From contig NZ_CP037422.1 in NCBI RefSeq assembly GCF_007748175.1, forward strand, positions 3,726,020 to 3,790,019: 64,000 nucleotides of DNA. Reading direction: 5' to 3'. Each line of letters starts with the position of its first letter. The first letter of the stretch is position 1. A model generated the notes under the pieces. It saw only the letters and a program-made list of their open reading frames with translations, was not told the origin of the DNA and did no database searches. Below are positions 41,401 to 50,030 of this stretch, piece after piece. The translations under genes were made by a program, and so were the position numbers. Source of the stretch: Gimesia aquarii (lineage in GTDB: Bacteria > Planctomycetota > Planctomycetia > Planctomycetales > Planctomycetaceae).

Positions 41401-43305
41401 TTACTCGTAGTATTCTCTGAAGGACGAGGTATTGATGAAAAAGGTCAGATTAAATCATCAATTAAATTAGACAGTCCTCTACCACCGGCAGAATGGAAGT
41501 TGAATAAGAAGGATAATTTATCTGAAATGTCAAATCAGAGTATCACCCAGTCACTCACTTGGAATGAGAAATCCATATCAGAGATTTTTAAATGGCTGGA
41601 GAAGCGGATGAGCAAAATGAAACCCCATCATTCTTTGAGGCTGATCAGAATTCTGATAGATATTGGTAACTGTATTCAGAATGCTTTTGGCAGTAGATTA
41701 GCCACTCCGATCCTGGAGTCAGTACCTCTGCTTTATCAAGCCTTTCATTCTGAGAAAGAGATAGAATCCGATGAAGTTTGTAATCAGAAAATACAACATC
41801 AACTTCGTCTTATATCGTCATACTTGAAAAGGGAGAGTACGCATCAGAGTTTTATTTCATCATTAAACAAGAATTATCCTCAGAGCTACCATAGTCTATT
41901 AGAACCCCACAAAAACCTTTTTAAGAAGTACAATGAGTTAATACAATTAATTGATTCTACATCACATTATCATGCTCGAAAATATTTCACGGTTCTTGCC
42001 CGTGCTTTAACTCTTCGCGGTCGAATCATTCGGCAGAAAATTCGCTATGCCGATTCAGGCAGTATGGAATCAGAAAAAATCACTGATCGGGACTGGGCTG
42101 AATTATTTAGTATACTGAATCGAGCTCAGGTTGGGTTGGATGATCGGCGCGGGGCTGATCGAACCAGTCTGGCTGTGATCTCACTTGAAAAAGCCAGATC
42201 ATACCTGCTCCGCGCCCAAACTCTATTTGAGGGTGCTCTGAAAAAACAGGTGTATGGTCCTCTCATACTTGATTCCGATGACCGTTTCGTTGCGAGCTAT
42301 CGACAGCATTTGTTCCTTGTCGATCCACGTCTTTGTATCGAACAGCGATTGAACGACGATAAGGAACTCACTCCAGTTGAAACTACACTCAAAGATCGCT
42401 TTAAGACGGATCAAGGCACTTTAGATCTAACGAAGCTAATTCAAGCAACTTTAGCTATTACAAGTGCCCTTCACACTAAGATAACCCACTCAGCGACAAC
42501 AGTCGAATCGTATTCGATTCTTGATGAGCCGACGATTCAAGAATTTTTTGAATCGCAAGCAGAGGGCTATGAAGTAGTAGTCGAGATACTCCAGATTGAA
42601 GACATTCCATTGAATTCAAATTGGGATTTACAAGATAAAAAAGAAGATCTATTTTTACTTTGTTCAGAAAGAATCAGACGGGCTGAGTCGACCATCTCAG
42701 AAGCAACAAAATGGCTGACGGGAGGCAGGCGTAATGTCTGGTGGTGGAGAGAACTCGCCTTATTACGGGCTGAGGTTTTATTATTGAAATTATTGTATAC
42801 GATCTCCCGTCAATCGATCAAAGGGCAGAAGGAGCGGACTGATATCCGACGACAATTCATTGAAGCGTTAACTGCAATCAGTGAAGGGGTCGATTGTATT
42901 CATGTTGTAGATGAAATTACCGATGACATGGATACTTCTATTAGAAGAGCAAAACGTGAATTCAAACATGTTCACTTGGGAATTTTAGTCGCTTTTACGT
43001 GTTTGACTGCAAAGTACTACGTTACTTCGAACAACGATGTCGATGTCGATAAAGTCTACGAAGAATGGAGCCATTTAAATGATTTAGGGGGGCTTCCCAA
43101 ACTAAGAAACAGACAACAAGAATTCATGAAGGATCAAATTTTGGATTGCGCTAAGAGGCTTAAGCAAGTATGGGTTGAATCACGTGATATAGACAAAAAT
43201 TCGGAACCAACATGGATAGTACAACTCTTATTTGCAATGAAACGAATCCGAACGCAAGCAGTCTTATCACGAATGAACTATCAGAACAGTTTTCCGGAAG
43301 AGTAG
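38440..43305 (+). CDS. giant SIR2/STAND-like protein, likely antiphage NADase
   Basis: About 1620 residues. TTG 38440 with AGAGGTG 5 nt upstream is preferred over ATG 38407, which has no site. Numbering from ATG, an N-terminal SIR2 domain shows VPLLGSGISVESGIPT (43-47 GSGIS), LTINFDSLLE (N243, D245) and LFKLHGG (H286), the residues needed for NAD cleavage. Residues about 400-800 look like a STAND-type region: a Walker B-like YVLVLDSMGSF is present, but the expected Walker A (near FHIVSPPFESDPSKQ) lacks GKT. The long C-terminus is alpha-helical repeats. Families such as DSR and Avs5 place SIR2 before helical or STAND sensors and deplete NAD on phage infection. This one is unusually long. Monocistronic. 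Confidence 0.85.
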   Translation: MSTNDFPDDKRDPINVIIEAWRKGRRIVPLLGSGISVESGIPTLSQTPQYLAATSHCIAEGLFDFSFSRSRKKENEKTDRSEIRINQYLQNFGWPDYDSVIWHIGSDINSSEQSQSAFELSSKLDTILKEKMHEVEYDQRALVLSFHEWLKGIKTELSKKARAEFESAIKKQELNEYIPQWKPLLYSLADSNPDTIDSFFRFLVSERKPGVSHRQLASLSKLMKIDLILTINFDSLLEIALREEGLLPYVYDIARENVLPHSSLLSDQLSLFKLHGGAYGLLVGESLDRSLDQESRSRIQSYLKDDSLLVLLGIGGNERRVNEIVDISLPLSAANGSEEQTRAIWIHRSAIPEYFAGRPRGAFLTKQWYDPGKFLTELYFRAAKHQTRTRVPYAAHTTQPHGLESPRVTDAVSDNDNHKKSDAIGFSGDELFRKQPFHIVSPPFESDPSKQRRLCDISQKLQELARNCRGYRVLWIDCESFQTIGGLVSHILEACRNSDRKLPHIVQPTGTHERSDEVDKKEKPSSVKKAIRSVRRALSRDTYVLVLDSMGSFARPMTLHHGVVKSSVERTGYRLQQFQEFIEALILPANNGFFSGIGSSAICLGLTPVTWRFQEDITLVSNGPHDTELGELFTMELKWRQRLKKISDKPKTRYLYEWHEFDYAEHTDDALDILRALGKSQQVALNDDHVIASLLSVFRRPRNELMVRELLYTFFTSPTSDDNSIEQRIEQIVTLNSSGLDSLQRLEGGYIWFRNDVRDSLYAKLSKFAPALTTDGKPRNEEDNEKIIQTLITLVSIHRFAADYYYNELFLASHDPEMFLEYLYHQVSFIRQLTSLNLLLSNTAFKKSFDKFTKQCQRNKVPLYSQFWEYLFAQNTKGKLRKYISNERSQHICSLRDCIERERDFILTSFPADRALEAISSFLTEDLQRISLTYQSYNTKWKELKESRDSSAEEIERFFWTLSDLRARVLREKCDFGGCIRERLKQLLLVVFSEGRGIDEKGQIKSSIKLDSPLPPAEWKLNKKDNLSEMSNQSITQSLTWNEKSISEIFKWLEKRMSKMKPHHSLRLIRILIDIGNCIQNAFGSRLATPILESVPLLYQAFHSEKEIESDEVCNQKIQHQLRLISSYLKRESTHQSFISSLNKNYPQSYHSLLEPHKNLFKKYNELIQLIDSTSHYHARKYFTVLARALTLRGRIIRQKIRYADSGSMESEKITDRDWAELFSILNRAQVGLDDRRGADRTSLAVISLEKARSYLLRAQTLFEGALKKQVYGPLILDSDDRFVASYRQHLFLVDPRLCIEQRLNDDKELTPVETTLKDRFKTDQGTLDLTKLIQATLAITSALHTKITHSATTVESYSILDEPTIQEFFESQAEGYEVVVEILQIEDIPLNSNWDLQDKKEDLFLLCSERIRRAESTISEATKWLTGGRRNVWWWRELALLRAEVLLLKLLYTISRQSIKGQKERTDIRRQFIEALTAISEGVDCIHVVDEITDDMDTSIRRAKREFKHVHLGILVAFTCLTAKYYVTSNNDVDVDKVYEEWSHLNDLGGLPKLRNRQQEFMKDQILDCAKRLKQVWVESRDIDKNSEPTWIVQLLFAMKRIRTQAVLSRMNYQNSFPEE

Positions 43306-43454
43306 TCGTGCTCTGGAAGCATTCGCTAATAAAAATACTACCTTTGCGAATCGAAGTCTGGTCAGCATCATTTTAAGATTCTAGAATCGTTTGAATATGG
43401 GCTATCGCCATTAAAGCAGCTGCTCTTGGAAAAGAGCAGTTTGGGCAATTCTTG

Positions 43455-43703
43455 TTACGGTCCACGATCTAGAAACCCGAGATCAGCAGAAGTATCGAAG
43501 CCACAACTGTCAAAAGTCGACGGACCGTGAACACTGGCAAAAACAGACTTGGAAGATTTGGAATGCTGGTCTTCTCTAACAGAGTCATCTTCACGGCCTG
43601 AATTGCATACATTTTTTACTCGTAAGCACCAAGCGCACGCTTCAGATCTGGTAATGCTCTGATAGATAAAATAAAAGCCCCAGGTAATCGAGAGTATGAA
43701 CAT
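43455..43703 (-). CDS. short possible gene, weak support
   Basis: 82 codons starting ATG 43703: a hydrophobic start (MFILSITWGFYFIYQ) then a polar Ser/Asp-rich tail. No ribosome binding site and no family. It lies just downstream of the small membrane gene on the same strand, so it could be a co-transcribed small membrane protein, or noise. Confidence 0.25.
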   Translation of the reverse strand: MFILSITWGFYFIYQSITRSEACAWCLRVKNVCNSGREDDSVREDQHSKSSKSVFASVHGPSTFDSCGFDTSADLGFLDRGP

Positions 43704-43769
43704 CTCAAAAAAACCTGTCTGCCCTCACCTGGATCAAACCAATATGAGGACAGCACAGGGCTGCACGCG

Positions 43770-43952
43770 TTAACGCTTGTAACGGTGATCCGGTATTCGA
43801 ATCTCACCAGTCAGCAGAGATGAACCGACCAGTAGAAAACTCATCACGAGGAATACCACCCAGCTCCCGGTCAGCAGAGCTAAAAGTACTGATACTCCAA
43901 GGCTGCCAGTTAAGTGAAACGTGTTTAATTTGTCTTTACTGTTATAGGTCAT
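43770..43952 (-). CDS. small two-span membrane protein, TGSLGV type
   Basis: 60 residues from ATG 43952. TFHLTGSLGVSVLLALLTGS and WVVFLVMSFLLVGSSLLTGE form two membrane spans; this short protein type recurs in planctomycete islands. A truncated copy of its 5' end lies at the IS3 fragment (37863-37925). Positioned downstream of the clamp cassette on the same strand, about 80 bp away. Confidence 0.65.
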   Translation of the reverse strand: MTYNSKDKLNTFHLTGSLGVSVLLALLTGSWVVFLVMSFLLVGSSLLTGEIRIPDHRYKR

Positions 43953-44030
43953 GTAATCTCCCACAGAGTTTTGTAAACTAAGCTGACCCTGTCAGCGATG
44001 GCTTTTCTTAGAAGCTTTCTAAATGCGAAC

Positions 44031-45374
44031 TCAGGTGCAGACGCTCTGATCTGAAGTCAGACTACGGCTCCAACCCTGGCTCCGTTCGCGCAGTTGGGAT
44101 ATCAGGTCCCGGATATGAGATACGGTTTCACTCAAGCCGCTACAAAGAGATTTCATTTGAGTCAAAACCTGATCCGTTTCGACGACCTGCCTCTGTTCTA
44201 ACTGAAGTTGCTCAATCTCACGTTTCCGCTTCGTCCGAGACCGGGTTGGCGGTTGAGAAACAGAAGTGGACTCAATCCGCACAGCATCAGACTGGGGCCG
44301 CAAAGCATCCACCTGAGCAAAGAGTGCCCAGACATAGATCCGATGCTCGTCCCTGCAGAAAGCCGGCGTATCCGATCCACTCAGACTGATCGTCCGAAAG
44401 CCCAGTTGCAAAGCACGCCTGAAATAATGTCGACTCATGTTGGCCCGCAGATGTTCCCCGGATTGCTCCGAGCGACACAGGATATAATCCAGCTGCTGTC
44501 CCTGCCCTGCTTCACGGGCACACACCGTGACATCCCCATTCAAGTCCAGGGTCACTTTGCCGGAATCTGCCTGGTGAAATGGCTTGGGCTTCAGGGCAGC
44601 ACAGATAAACTCGGCATCCTCATCAGAGACCTGAAGAGAAGCGATTGCTTCTGGACTTTGATTCACCAGTTCCATCACATCGGGAAAACGCGCCTTCTCG
44701 TTGATCCGCAGCCAGATTGTCCAAGGTCCCGATCGGAGTGCCACCCATTCTGCAGTCTTGCCGACCTCGACCGACTTTCCACGTCCCATTTCCCGACTGC
44801 ACAGCAGGCGATTAGCAGGAATCTGGAACTCCTCTTCCCAGGGGAACTGGAAACCCTCTTGAACCAACAGCTGCCTGCCGTCTGTGCTGATCACCTGCCC
44901 TGCAGAACCACGTAGCTGCAGATGATCCAGTGCATAACGTGCCGAATCAGTCGTCACCGTTTCGCAGACATCCCCCAAAGCAACCATTAGACGGGACTCG
45001 TTGAGCTCAAAGTGATCGGGTAGTGCCGGAAATTCTACGCAGGCCGCTGTCGGGTATTCCATCAATTGCGGGATACCGGCTTCCTGCCATTCGACTTGAA
45101 TTGCTTTCCCCTCCCGCTGAATCTGGACCAGATCCGACTGGGGACCGTAACAACATCGCAGCAGCCCAAACGGAGCGACCAAGTGCTGGTTCTCCAGTCC
45201 CTCAGCGGGAAGACGATATTCCAGTGCTACCTGCTGATTGGAGGTCCGAATCCGCAAGTGATGCTGGTCGACCAGAAATTCGACTGGCGGACCTGTTTGG
45301 CGGCTGGTAATTCCCAGTCCGCGACTGAAGCCGGTTTTCAACTCACGTATTAAAGAGCGAGATACTTGAATCAT
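44031..45374 (-). CDS. sliding-clamp-like (DnaN fold) protein
   Basis: 447 residues from ATG 45374 (GGAGAAAC just upstream; an in-frame GTG further up is unlikely). Three clamp-like domains seem present: CVEFPALPDHFELNESRLMV, then TTDSARYALDHLQLRG followed by VISTDGRQLLVQ (the TDGxRL motif of beta clamps), and KARFPDVMELVN (like the FPDY motif). The C-terminal about 80 residues are a basic coiled coil (RSRTKRKREIEQLQLEQRQV) absent from true DnaN. As the last gene of the Ycf46/Ycf35 cassette it could tether the system to DNA. Confidence 0.6.
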   Translation of the reverse strand: MIQVSRSLIRELKTGFSRGLGITSRQTGPPVEFLVDQHHLRIRTSNQQVALEYRLPAEGLENQHLVAPFGLLRCCYGPQSDLVQIQREGKAIQVEWQEAGIPQLMEYPTAACVEFPALPDHFELNESRLMVALGDVCETVTTDSARYALDHLQLRGSAGQVISTDGRQLLVQEGFQFPWEEEFQIPANRLLCSREMGRGKSVEVGKTAEWVALRSGPWTIWLRINEKARFPDVMELVNQSPEAIASLQVSDEDAEFICAALKPKPFHQADSGKVTLDLNGDVTVCAREAGQGQQLDYILCRSEQSGEHLRANMSRHYFRRALQLGFRTISLSGSDTPAFCRDEHRIYVWALFAQVDALRPQSDAVRIESTSVSQPPTRSRTKRKREIEQLQLEQRQVVETDQVLTQMKSLCSGLSETVSHIRDLISQLRERSQGWSRSLTSDQSVCT

Positions 45375-45457
45375 TGTTTCTCCTGTGCGATTAGTAAAAC
45401 TACCCACCCGCTAACAGCCACCGGATGGGCACGGAAATAACTGCTATGCGAAAGAGT

Positions 45458-45661
45458 TCACAGAACAGGCTGGTTTATGAGAGCGACATTCCGCTCCAAA
45501 TCCACTTGATCCCAGTCCAGGATCTGAGGCGGCAGGTTACAGGGCTCGGGATCAAAATTGACAATCGTGGGATCTGCCAGACTGAAGCCACGAGACTGGA
45601 CTTCTCGAAGATCCTCACCGGTAGCTCCGGCGACCTGCTGTTCGAGTTGAGTTTGTGTCAT
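45458..45661 (-). CDS. small cassette protein, 67 aa
   Basis: Start ATG 45661 has AGGAG 9 nt upstream; an ATG two codons earlier is too close to it. Sequence LEQQVAGATGEDLREVQSRG, then FSLADPTIVNFDPE, recalls short planctomycete proteins with an ATGExxxxVxxRGFxLxDP motif. Co-directional with and between the clamp-like and 81-aa genes. Function unknown. Confidence 0.7.
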   Translation of the reverse strand: MTQTQLEQQVAGATGEDLREVQSRGFSLADPTIVNFDPEPCNLPPQILDWDQVDLERNVALINQPVL

Positions 45662-45751
45662 TTGCATTAACTCCTGTTAAGTTTAGGAAAACGCTGCTCC
45701 CTTGGAGCAGCGTGAATACACACCGCCCCGCAGGGCACATCAGAGATACTT

Positions 45752-45997
45752 CTACCGCGAATTCGTCAGCCAATGCATCTCCAGCCACTCCCGTTCCGCG
45801 TGCAGGGCATCACTTCGATTTCGATAGGGGCCCAGTAACGGACCTGCTACTGGTGACAGGTCGGTAGACCAGTTTCCCTGCTGATCCGGCTCGACATAAG
45901 AACCACGTTTTATCTGCAGCCGTCCGATGCCATGCAGATCCAGCATTTCGTCGTACAGGCACCGCACGACACCATCTGTTTGAATCAGTATTTGCAT
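45752..45997 (-). CDS. small cassette protein, 81 aa
   Basis: GVVRCLYDEMLDLHGIGRLQ, then RGSYVEP and DLSPVAGPLLGPYRNRSDAL, is a dense pattern of Gly/Pro and aromatic residues that looks like a conserved small domain. It recurs with AAA+/DUF1257 cassettes in related islands as far as I can recall; treat that as inference. The stop is 90 bp before the next small gene, the start 11 bp after the previous stop. Confidence 0.7.
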   Translation of the reverse strand: MQILIQTDGVVRCLYDEMLDLHGIGRLQIKRGSYVEPDQQGNWSTDLSPVAGPLLGPYRNRSDALHAEREWLEMHWLTNSR

Positions 45998-46008
45998 GGG
46001 TCCTCCAC

Positions 46009-46953
46009 TTATTTGGGTCGACGCTGGATATTGCGACGAGGTCGATCCACCAGCAACTGATCCAGGTGGTACTGCACTGCCGACATTTGAGAAGCCACTC
46101 GTCCGCGCACATCCTGACTATCACGCAATTGCTGCGGATTCACACCGGCAATAATCTGCCGGGCATTCGCCACCAGTTCATCCAGCTGTTCGTTGGAGCG
46201 GATATTGAGCTGACGAAACCGGTCAAAGAAATCCGTCAGGTTCGTGACCGCAGTATCTCGAAAGACCTTGGGCTTCCCGTCCTGTCGCCCCGTCAACCGT
46301 TCAGTCAGATGATCCACCATCTGGGTCAGCTCACTTAAAAACGCTTGCTCTGCGAGCTGCACGGCCTCATCAAACCGAGACTGCACCCGCTGGCACTCTT
46401 GTTCGTAGAGTTCCGGATTCAGTTGCCGGAGGTAATTCGGCGGCTCTACTGATGGGTAGTCATGCTCAATTTCAAACATGCCGATCAACGACGGTGGATA
46501 GTCATCCGGATTGAATAAATCTCCCAGCCGATCCCGGGCCGCATTGCGCAGTTCTTCATAGTGCCGATCCAGTTCGGCAACTGCCTCATCCAGCTCACGG
46601 CGAAAATCCGCAATCGACTGATCAAAGGCTGTAATTTCATCCTGGCGGATCAGGCGAATCCCTGGTTCCGGAAAAGGGAGCGACACGCCTTTCCAGTATG
46701 CAATCGCACGCCCCCGGATCGCCGTGACCGCCTTGAATGCGGCATGCCTTGTATCCAGCAGCTTCTTGCCAGCAGAAAGGTATTTCCCCTCGGCACCGAA
46801 AGAATCTGCTGCCTGGTTCTTCTGCTGGGCCGTGAGCGACTTTCTCACTCCCAGCCAGGTAAAGCTCAGCCGGGCTGCCGCCATGGAAGAACGCAGTCGC
46901 TCACTGGGAGTGACTGCCGTCTCAGATGGGGCTTCTTCAAGTAATGTTGTCAT
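46009..46953 (-). CDS. coiled-coil cassette protein, 314 aa
   Basis: Mostly helical: ITAFDQSIADFRRELDEAVA and ELDRHYEELRNAARDRLGDL are coiled-coil-like, while GRAIAYWKGVSLPFPEPGIR and NPDDYPPSLIGMFEIEHDYP mark two short conserved-looking segments. It resembles DUF3150-type proteins that pair with AAA+ ATPases in islands, but I cannot confirm that family. Gap of 92 bp after the ATPase gene. Probably a substrate adaptor or structural partner of the ATPase; this is inference. Confidence 0.6.
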   Translation of the reverse strand: MTTLLEEAPSETAVTPSERLRSSMAAARLSFTWLGVRKSLTAQQKNQAADSFGAEGKYLSAGKKLLDTRHAAFKAVTAIRGRAIAYWKGVSLPFPEPGIRLIRQDEITAFDQSIADFRRELDEAVAELDRHYEELRNAARDRLGDLFNPDDYPPSLIGMFEIEHDYPSVEPPNYLRQLNPELYEQECQRVQSRFDEAVQLAEQAFLSELTQMVDHLTERLTGRQDGKPKVFRDTAVTNLTDFFDRFRQLNIRSNEQLDELVANARQIIAGVNPQQLRDSQDVRGRVASQMSAVQYHLDQLLVDRPRRNIQRRPK

Positions 46954-47045
46954 ATCAGTATCTCCAGAAACAAAACAAGCCCGTGAATGACGACACTACG
47001 TCACGCACCGGCTTTCGTGGACTTGAAATGAAAATGTGAATTTAG

Positions 47046-48530
47046 TTAGTTCTTGGACGCTTCTCGATTCACACTACGTCGCGAGCGGGCTTGTTGCTGT
47101 GGCTTCCGGTAAATCCCCGACTGATTCGCCGAGAGACAACGACCACTGGCCCAGGACCGCAACTGACTGACTGATTCCGCTGCAGTAACTGCCACGGGAA
47201 CCACGTTCTGAGCGGCCTGTACCAGGGGCAGGTCCAGCAGTGCCGCCAGACGACAGCAGGACTTTATTTCCGCCCCCGTCCAGTTCTCATCATCTGGCAG
47301 ACACTGGTCCCGGTTGAGTTCATACTGGGTCAGATACAGATCCCAGATAGCGGCTTTCTCTTCCTGGCTGGGCAGGTCCAGAAAGAAGATCCCGTCAAAC
47401 CGTTCGCTGCGTCCGAATTCCGGTGGTAGTTTGGAAACGTCGTTCGCCGTACAAACTACAAACACATCAGACTGATGATCGGCTAGCCAGGAAAGAAACG
47501 TCCCAAACATGCGGGAAGAGACACCTGAGTCGCCACTGCCGTTGAGTCCGGAAAACGCTTTTTCAACCTCGTCGATCATCGCCACGCAAGGGGCCATCGC
47601 ATCGATCACTTGCAACGCCTGACGAGTTCGCTCCTCAGACTGACCTACCAGCGAACCCATCAAGTTCCCCACATCCAGGTTTAACACGGGACGTCCTACC
47701 TCCTGCCCCAGTGCTTTACAGAACTGTGATTTCCCGCAGCCGGGAGGAGAAAGCAACAACACGCCCCGTGGCCGCTTCTTCGGATCATCTCGACTCGGTT
47801 GCAGCAAAGCCCGTTTACAGAACGCCTTGAGGGCAATCAGTCCTCCCAGCTGACTGAAATCGTCATCTCCCCGATTCAGCGAAAGCAGGCCGCTCTTCTT
47901 GAGCGTCTGCGTCTTGAGCTCCCAGACCGCACCAGCAGTGATCCGTCCCTGTCGGACCAAACTCAAGCTGAAAGCGTTCTCTGCTTCCATGCGAGTCAGT
48001 CCCGCTGAGGCATCGAGTACCAGCTGCAGAGCATTTCCCTCCGGCAACTCCCCTGCCTCGGTGGCGATCCCCCGAGCGATCTCTTCCAACTGCCCCCGAT
48101 CTGGTAACTCATGTTCGACCACAACGAACATTTTTTCCAGCTCAGTTGGGATCTGGACGACGGAAGATAGGACCACCAGGATCGTGCGGTTTTGCTTACC
48201 GGCGATGATCTGACGCGATAATGCCTGCGCAACTTCTGCTGATTGTATAAACCGATGAAAGTTCTGCAGAACTAAGATCGCCGTCCCATCAGGTGTCGCC
48301 AACGCGTTGATCGCACGAATGGCTGCCAGCGGATCGGAACTGGATGCCTCCGTCTCACTCTGTCCGGGGATGTTCAACCCAGAATCGATATCCCAGGTAG
48401 CAAGTTGCCATTGTTCGTCACGGCAGAGTTCGGCAATTTCTGTCAAAGCTTCCTGGTGTTCGTGGGATTCGATCCAGATTCCTGTAAAACAGGCTCTCAC
48501 ATATTCTGTTAATCGAGCTCGAATACTCAA
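47046..48530 (-). CDS. Ycf46-like AAA+ ATPase
   Basis: 494 residues. The N-terminal 220 residues are a Ycf46-type non-catalytic domain ([36 protein letters not shown]). The AAA+ core then has Walker [17 protein letters not shown], Walker [16 protein letters not shown], sensor 1 [20 protein letters not shown] and the arginine-rich [16 protein letters not shown]-terminal lid follows, with a basic tail. Ycf46 ATPases are plastid/cyanobacterial proteins and also occur beside DUF1257/DUF2997 in bacterial islands, as here. Energy-providing unit of the cassette. Confidence 0.88.
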   Translation of the reverse strand: MSIRARLTEYVRACFTGIWIESHEHQEALTEIAELCRDEQWQLATWDIDSGLNIPGQSETEASSSDPLAAIRAINALATPDGTAILVLQNFHRFIQSAEVAQALSRQIIAGKQNRTILVVLSSVVQIPTELEKMFVVVEHELPDRGQLEEIARGIATEAGELPEGNALQLVLDASAGLTRMEAENAFSLSLVRQGRITAGAVWELKTQTLKKSGLLSLNRGDDDFSQLGGLIALKAFCKRALLQPSRDDPKKRPRGVLLLSPPGCGKSQFCKALGQEVGRPVLNLDVGNLMGSLVGQSEERTRQALQVIDAMAPCVAMIDEVEKAFSGLNGSGDSGVSSRMFGTFLSWLADHQSDVFVVCTANDVSKLPPEFGRSERFDGIFFLDLPSQEEKAAIWDLYLTQYELNRDQCLPDDENWTGAEIKSCCRLAALLDLPLVQAAQNVVPVAVTAAESVSQLRSWASGRCLSANQSGIYRKPQQQARSRRSVNREASKN

Positions 48531-48578
48531 GCGGACCTCCCTTTCAATTTAAAAAGTACTATTTAGATTGGATATGCT

Positions 48579-48773
48579 TCAGGACTGCTGACGGTTTGTT
48601 TGCTGCTGTCCCAGTTGCTGATGAAATTCAGATGTCAGCTGCTCTTCTGTCCGCTTTCCCAGGGCTGTTTCAATAAACCGACTGGCTTCGCGGCACCCTG
48701 CTCCAGAAAAACCTTTGGTTTCAACACGGGTCTGGCCATCTGTAGCGACAGTGATTTCGATGATTCGAGTCAT
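48579..48773 (-). CDS. DUF2997-like small protein
   Basis: 64 residues. RIIEITVATDGQTRVETKGF, then SGAGCREASRFIETALGK, is the DUF2997 pattern (I.I...G...ve..G..G..C...t..le). The start ATG overlaps the DUF1257 stop as ATGA, so the two are translationally coupled. Known as partner of Ycf35/DUF1257 and the Ycf46-like ATPase. Confidence 0.85.
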   Translation of the reverse strand: MTRIIEITVATDGQTRVETKGFSGAGCREASRFIETALGKRTEEQLTSEFHQQLGQQQTNRQQS

Positions 48774-49138
48774 TCAGCACCTCCCACCTGGACTGTTAAC
48801 TTGATCGAACCATCAGCCTGGGCCTGCTCCGTCACAGTGTGCCCTTTACGACGCGCCTCGATGCGAGTCTTTTCGACGGCATAGACCTGGAGAAATTGGT
48901 TCAGGTGACTCCGATCTCCCCATCGCCCCTCAAAGTTGTCATACTGCAGCTGCCCACTGGCTGTATTGCAGACCACTGGATACCGCCACTCCGGCAACTC
49001 CACTCCCAACCCGGTGGCCTCACTGCTAAAGAGTTTGAACGTGTCCTGGACAGGCTCCGAGAGTTTGAGGCGGTGACAGGCCGAAGTAACAGCAACCGGG
49101 TCCCGTACCTCGGTCTGAATTTGAACAATATGTGACAT
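48770..49138 (-). CDS. DUF1257 (Ycf35-like) protein
   Basis: 122 residues. MSHIVQIQTEVRDPVAVTSA and LKLSEPVQDTFKLFSSEATG, then WRYPVVCNTASGQLQYDNFE with GRWGDRSHLNQFLQVYAVEK, match DUF1257. The plastid homologue is Ycf35. First gene of the seven-gene minus-strand cassette, preceded by an attenuator-like leader. A decayed copy lies at 52030-52316. Confidence 0.88.
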   Translation of the reverse strand: MSHIVQIQTEVRDPVAVTSACHRLKLSEPVQDTFKLFSSEATGLGVELPEWRYPVVCNTASGQLQYDNFEGRWGDRSHLNQFLQVYAVEKTRIEARRKGHTVTEQAQADGSIKLTVQVGGAE

Positions 49139-49187
49139 GAATGAACTCCTTCTAGAAAATGAATCATGGAAGACTAGCTATCTGGAA

Positions 49188-49240
49188 ACAAAAAATGCCC
49201 TGAAGCAGTCTGCAAAGAGACTATTCCAAGGCATTTGAAG
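49188..49240 (-). promoter_or_regulatory. leader terminator/attenuator before DUF1257 operon
   Basis: In minus-strand RNA, AAATGCCTTGGAATAGTCTC leads into a nested stem (AGTCT...AGACT inside GCC..GGAA/TTCAGGGC) closed by CAGGGCATTTTTTG. It lies just upstream of the DUF1257 start. The same GGAATAGTCTCT core occurs at 51621-51672, again upstream of a minus-strand gene. Confidence 0.6.
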
Positions 49241-49420
49241 CCATCCGTTCTGATCACAGATTGCGAAAGGTGATACCTGTGATTTTGAACTAAACCTATA
49301 TACGTTAGGATTGAGATCAACAGAAGTAAATCATCAACTCTCAAATCGGCTCTGATTCCTGTACTGGTAAACCGATCATTTAAACCTCTGAGGTTTCCCA
49401 CAAATTTTACTACTCGGTCG

Positions 49421-49969
49421 TCACTTCCTGAACAATAAGAAATTGACCTCGCCACAGAGAATGGAAACACCAATTGCAATAACAATGAGTCCTGCAATTC
49501 TGTTTGCCACAGGTCTATGCTCCGGGTTACCTCTCGTATCATGGGCTGTCCCGGTCAACAACGCAAAACAGCCCATTAAAACCACGGCGAAGCCGCCAAT
49601 GAGTATCGCATATGGCTTCATATCGCGAATCCAGTGATCAGCTGGTATCCACCGTTGCACCAGAATTGAGACCCACACTAATACTGCCACTACTCCGGCC
49701 AGAAAATTCCAGCCTGGCAATGGCATGACAGCGTTCCTGTACTCCTCGACAGGGTCTGTTTTTTCAGGGACGAATCCGGGAAATAATCCGATTTCAAATG
49801 CCTGATAATTTCGACCGTCTTCATGAATGATTTTGGTCCCAGGCTGGATATAGTCCAGCTCTACATATTCCATGAGTTCGTTATAAGAGTAAGGTCCTGC
49901 AAGCAGGCCCTGGTCATCATATCGCCACTCTGTGGCCTCCCGGTTTTCGGGAACTGGATATTCTGTCAT
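49421..49969 (-). CDS. GYF_2 (DUF4339) membrane protein
   Basis: 182 residues. The N-terminal GYF_2/DUF4339 domain reads EWRYDDQGLLAGPYSYNELM, then GTKIIHEDGRNYQAFEI, the W..G...GP.....L pattern of this peptide-binding fold. Four membrane segments follow (FLAGVVAVLVWVSILVQ; YAILIGGFAVVLMGCFALLTG; IAGLIVIAIGVSILCG). It neighbours another GYF_2 protein on the same strand. Likely a membrane-anchored adaptor; ligand unknown. Confidence 0.8.
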   Translation of the reverse strand: MTEYPVPENREATEWRYDDQGLLAGPYSYNELMEYVELDYIQPGTKIIHEDGRNYQAFEIGLFPGFVPEKTDPVEEYRNAVMPLPGWNFLAGVVAVLVWVSILVQRWIPADHWIRDMKPYAILIGGFAVVLMGCFALLTGTAHDTRGNPEHRPVANRIAGLIVIAIGVSILCGEVNFLLFRK

Positions 49970-50030
49970 GAGGTACGTTCTCCTTCAAAGTCAGGATAAT
50001 CATTACGGGGCTTATTAATGCGCAAGTACC

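Noticed and set aside
43616-43807. 63-codon minus-strand ORF
   Set aside because: Overlaps the small membrane gene end and a second short frame, with no start site or family; probably noise.
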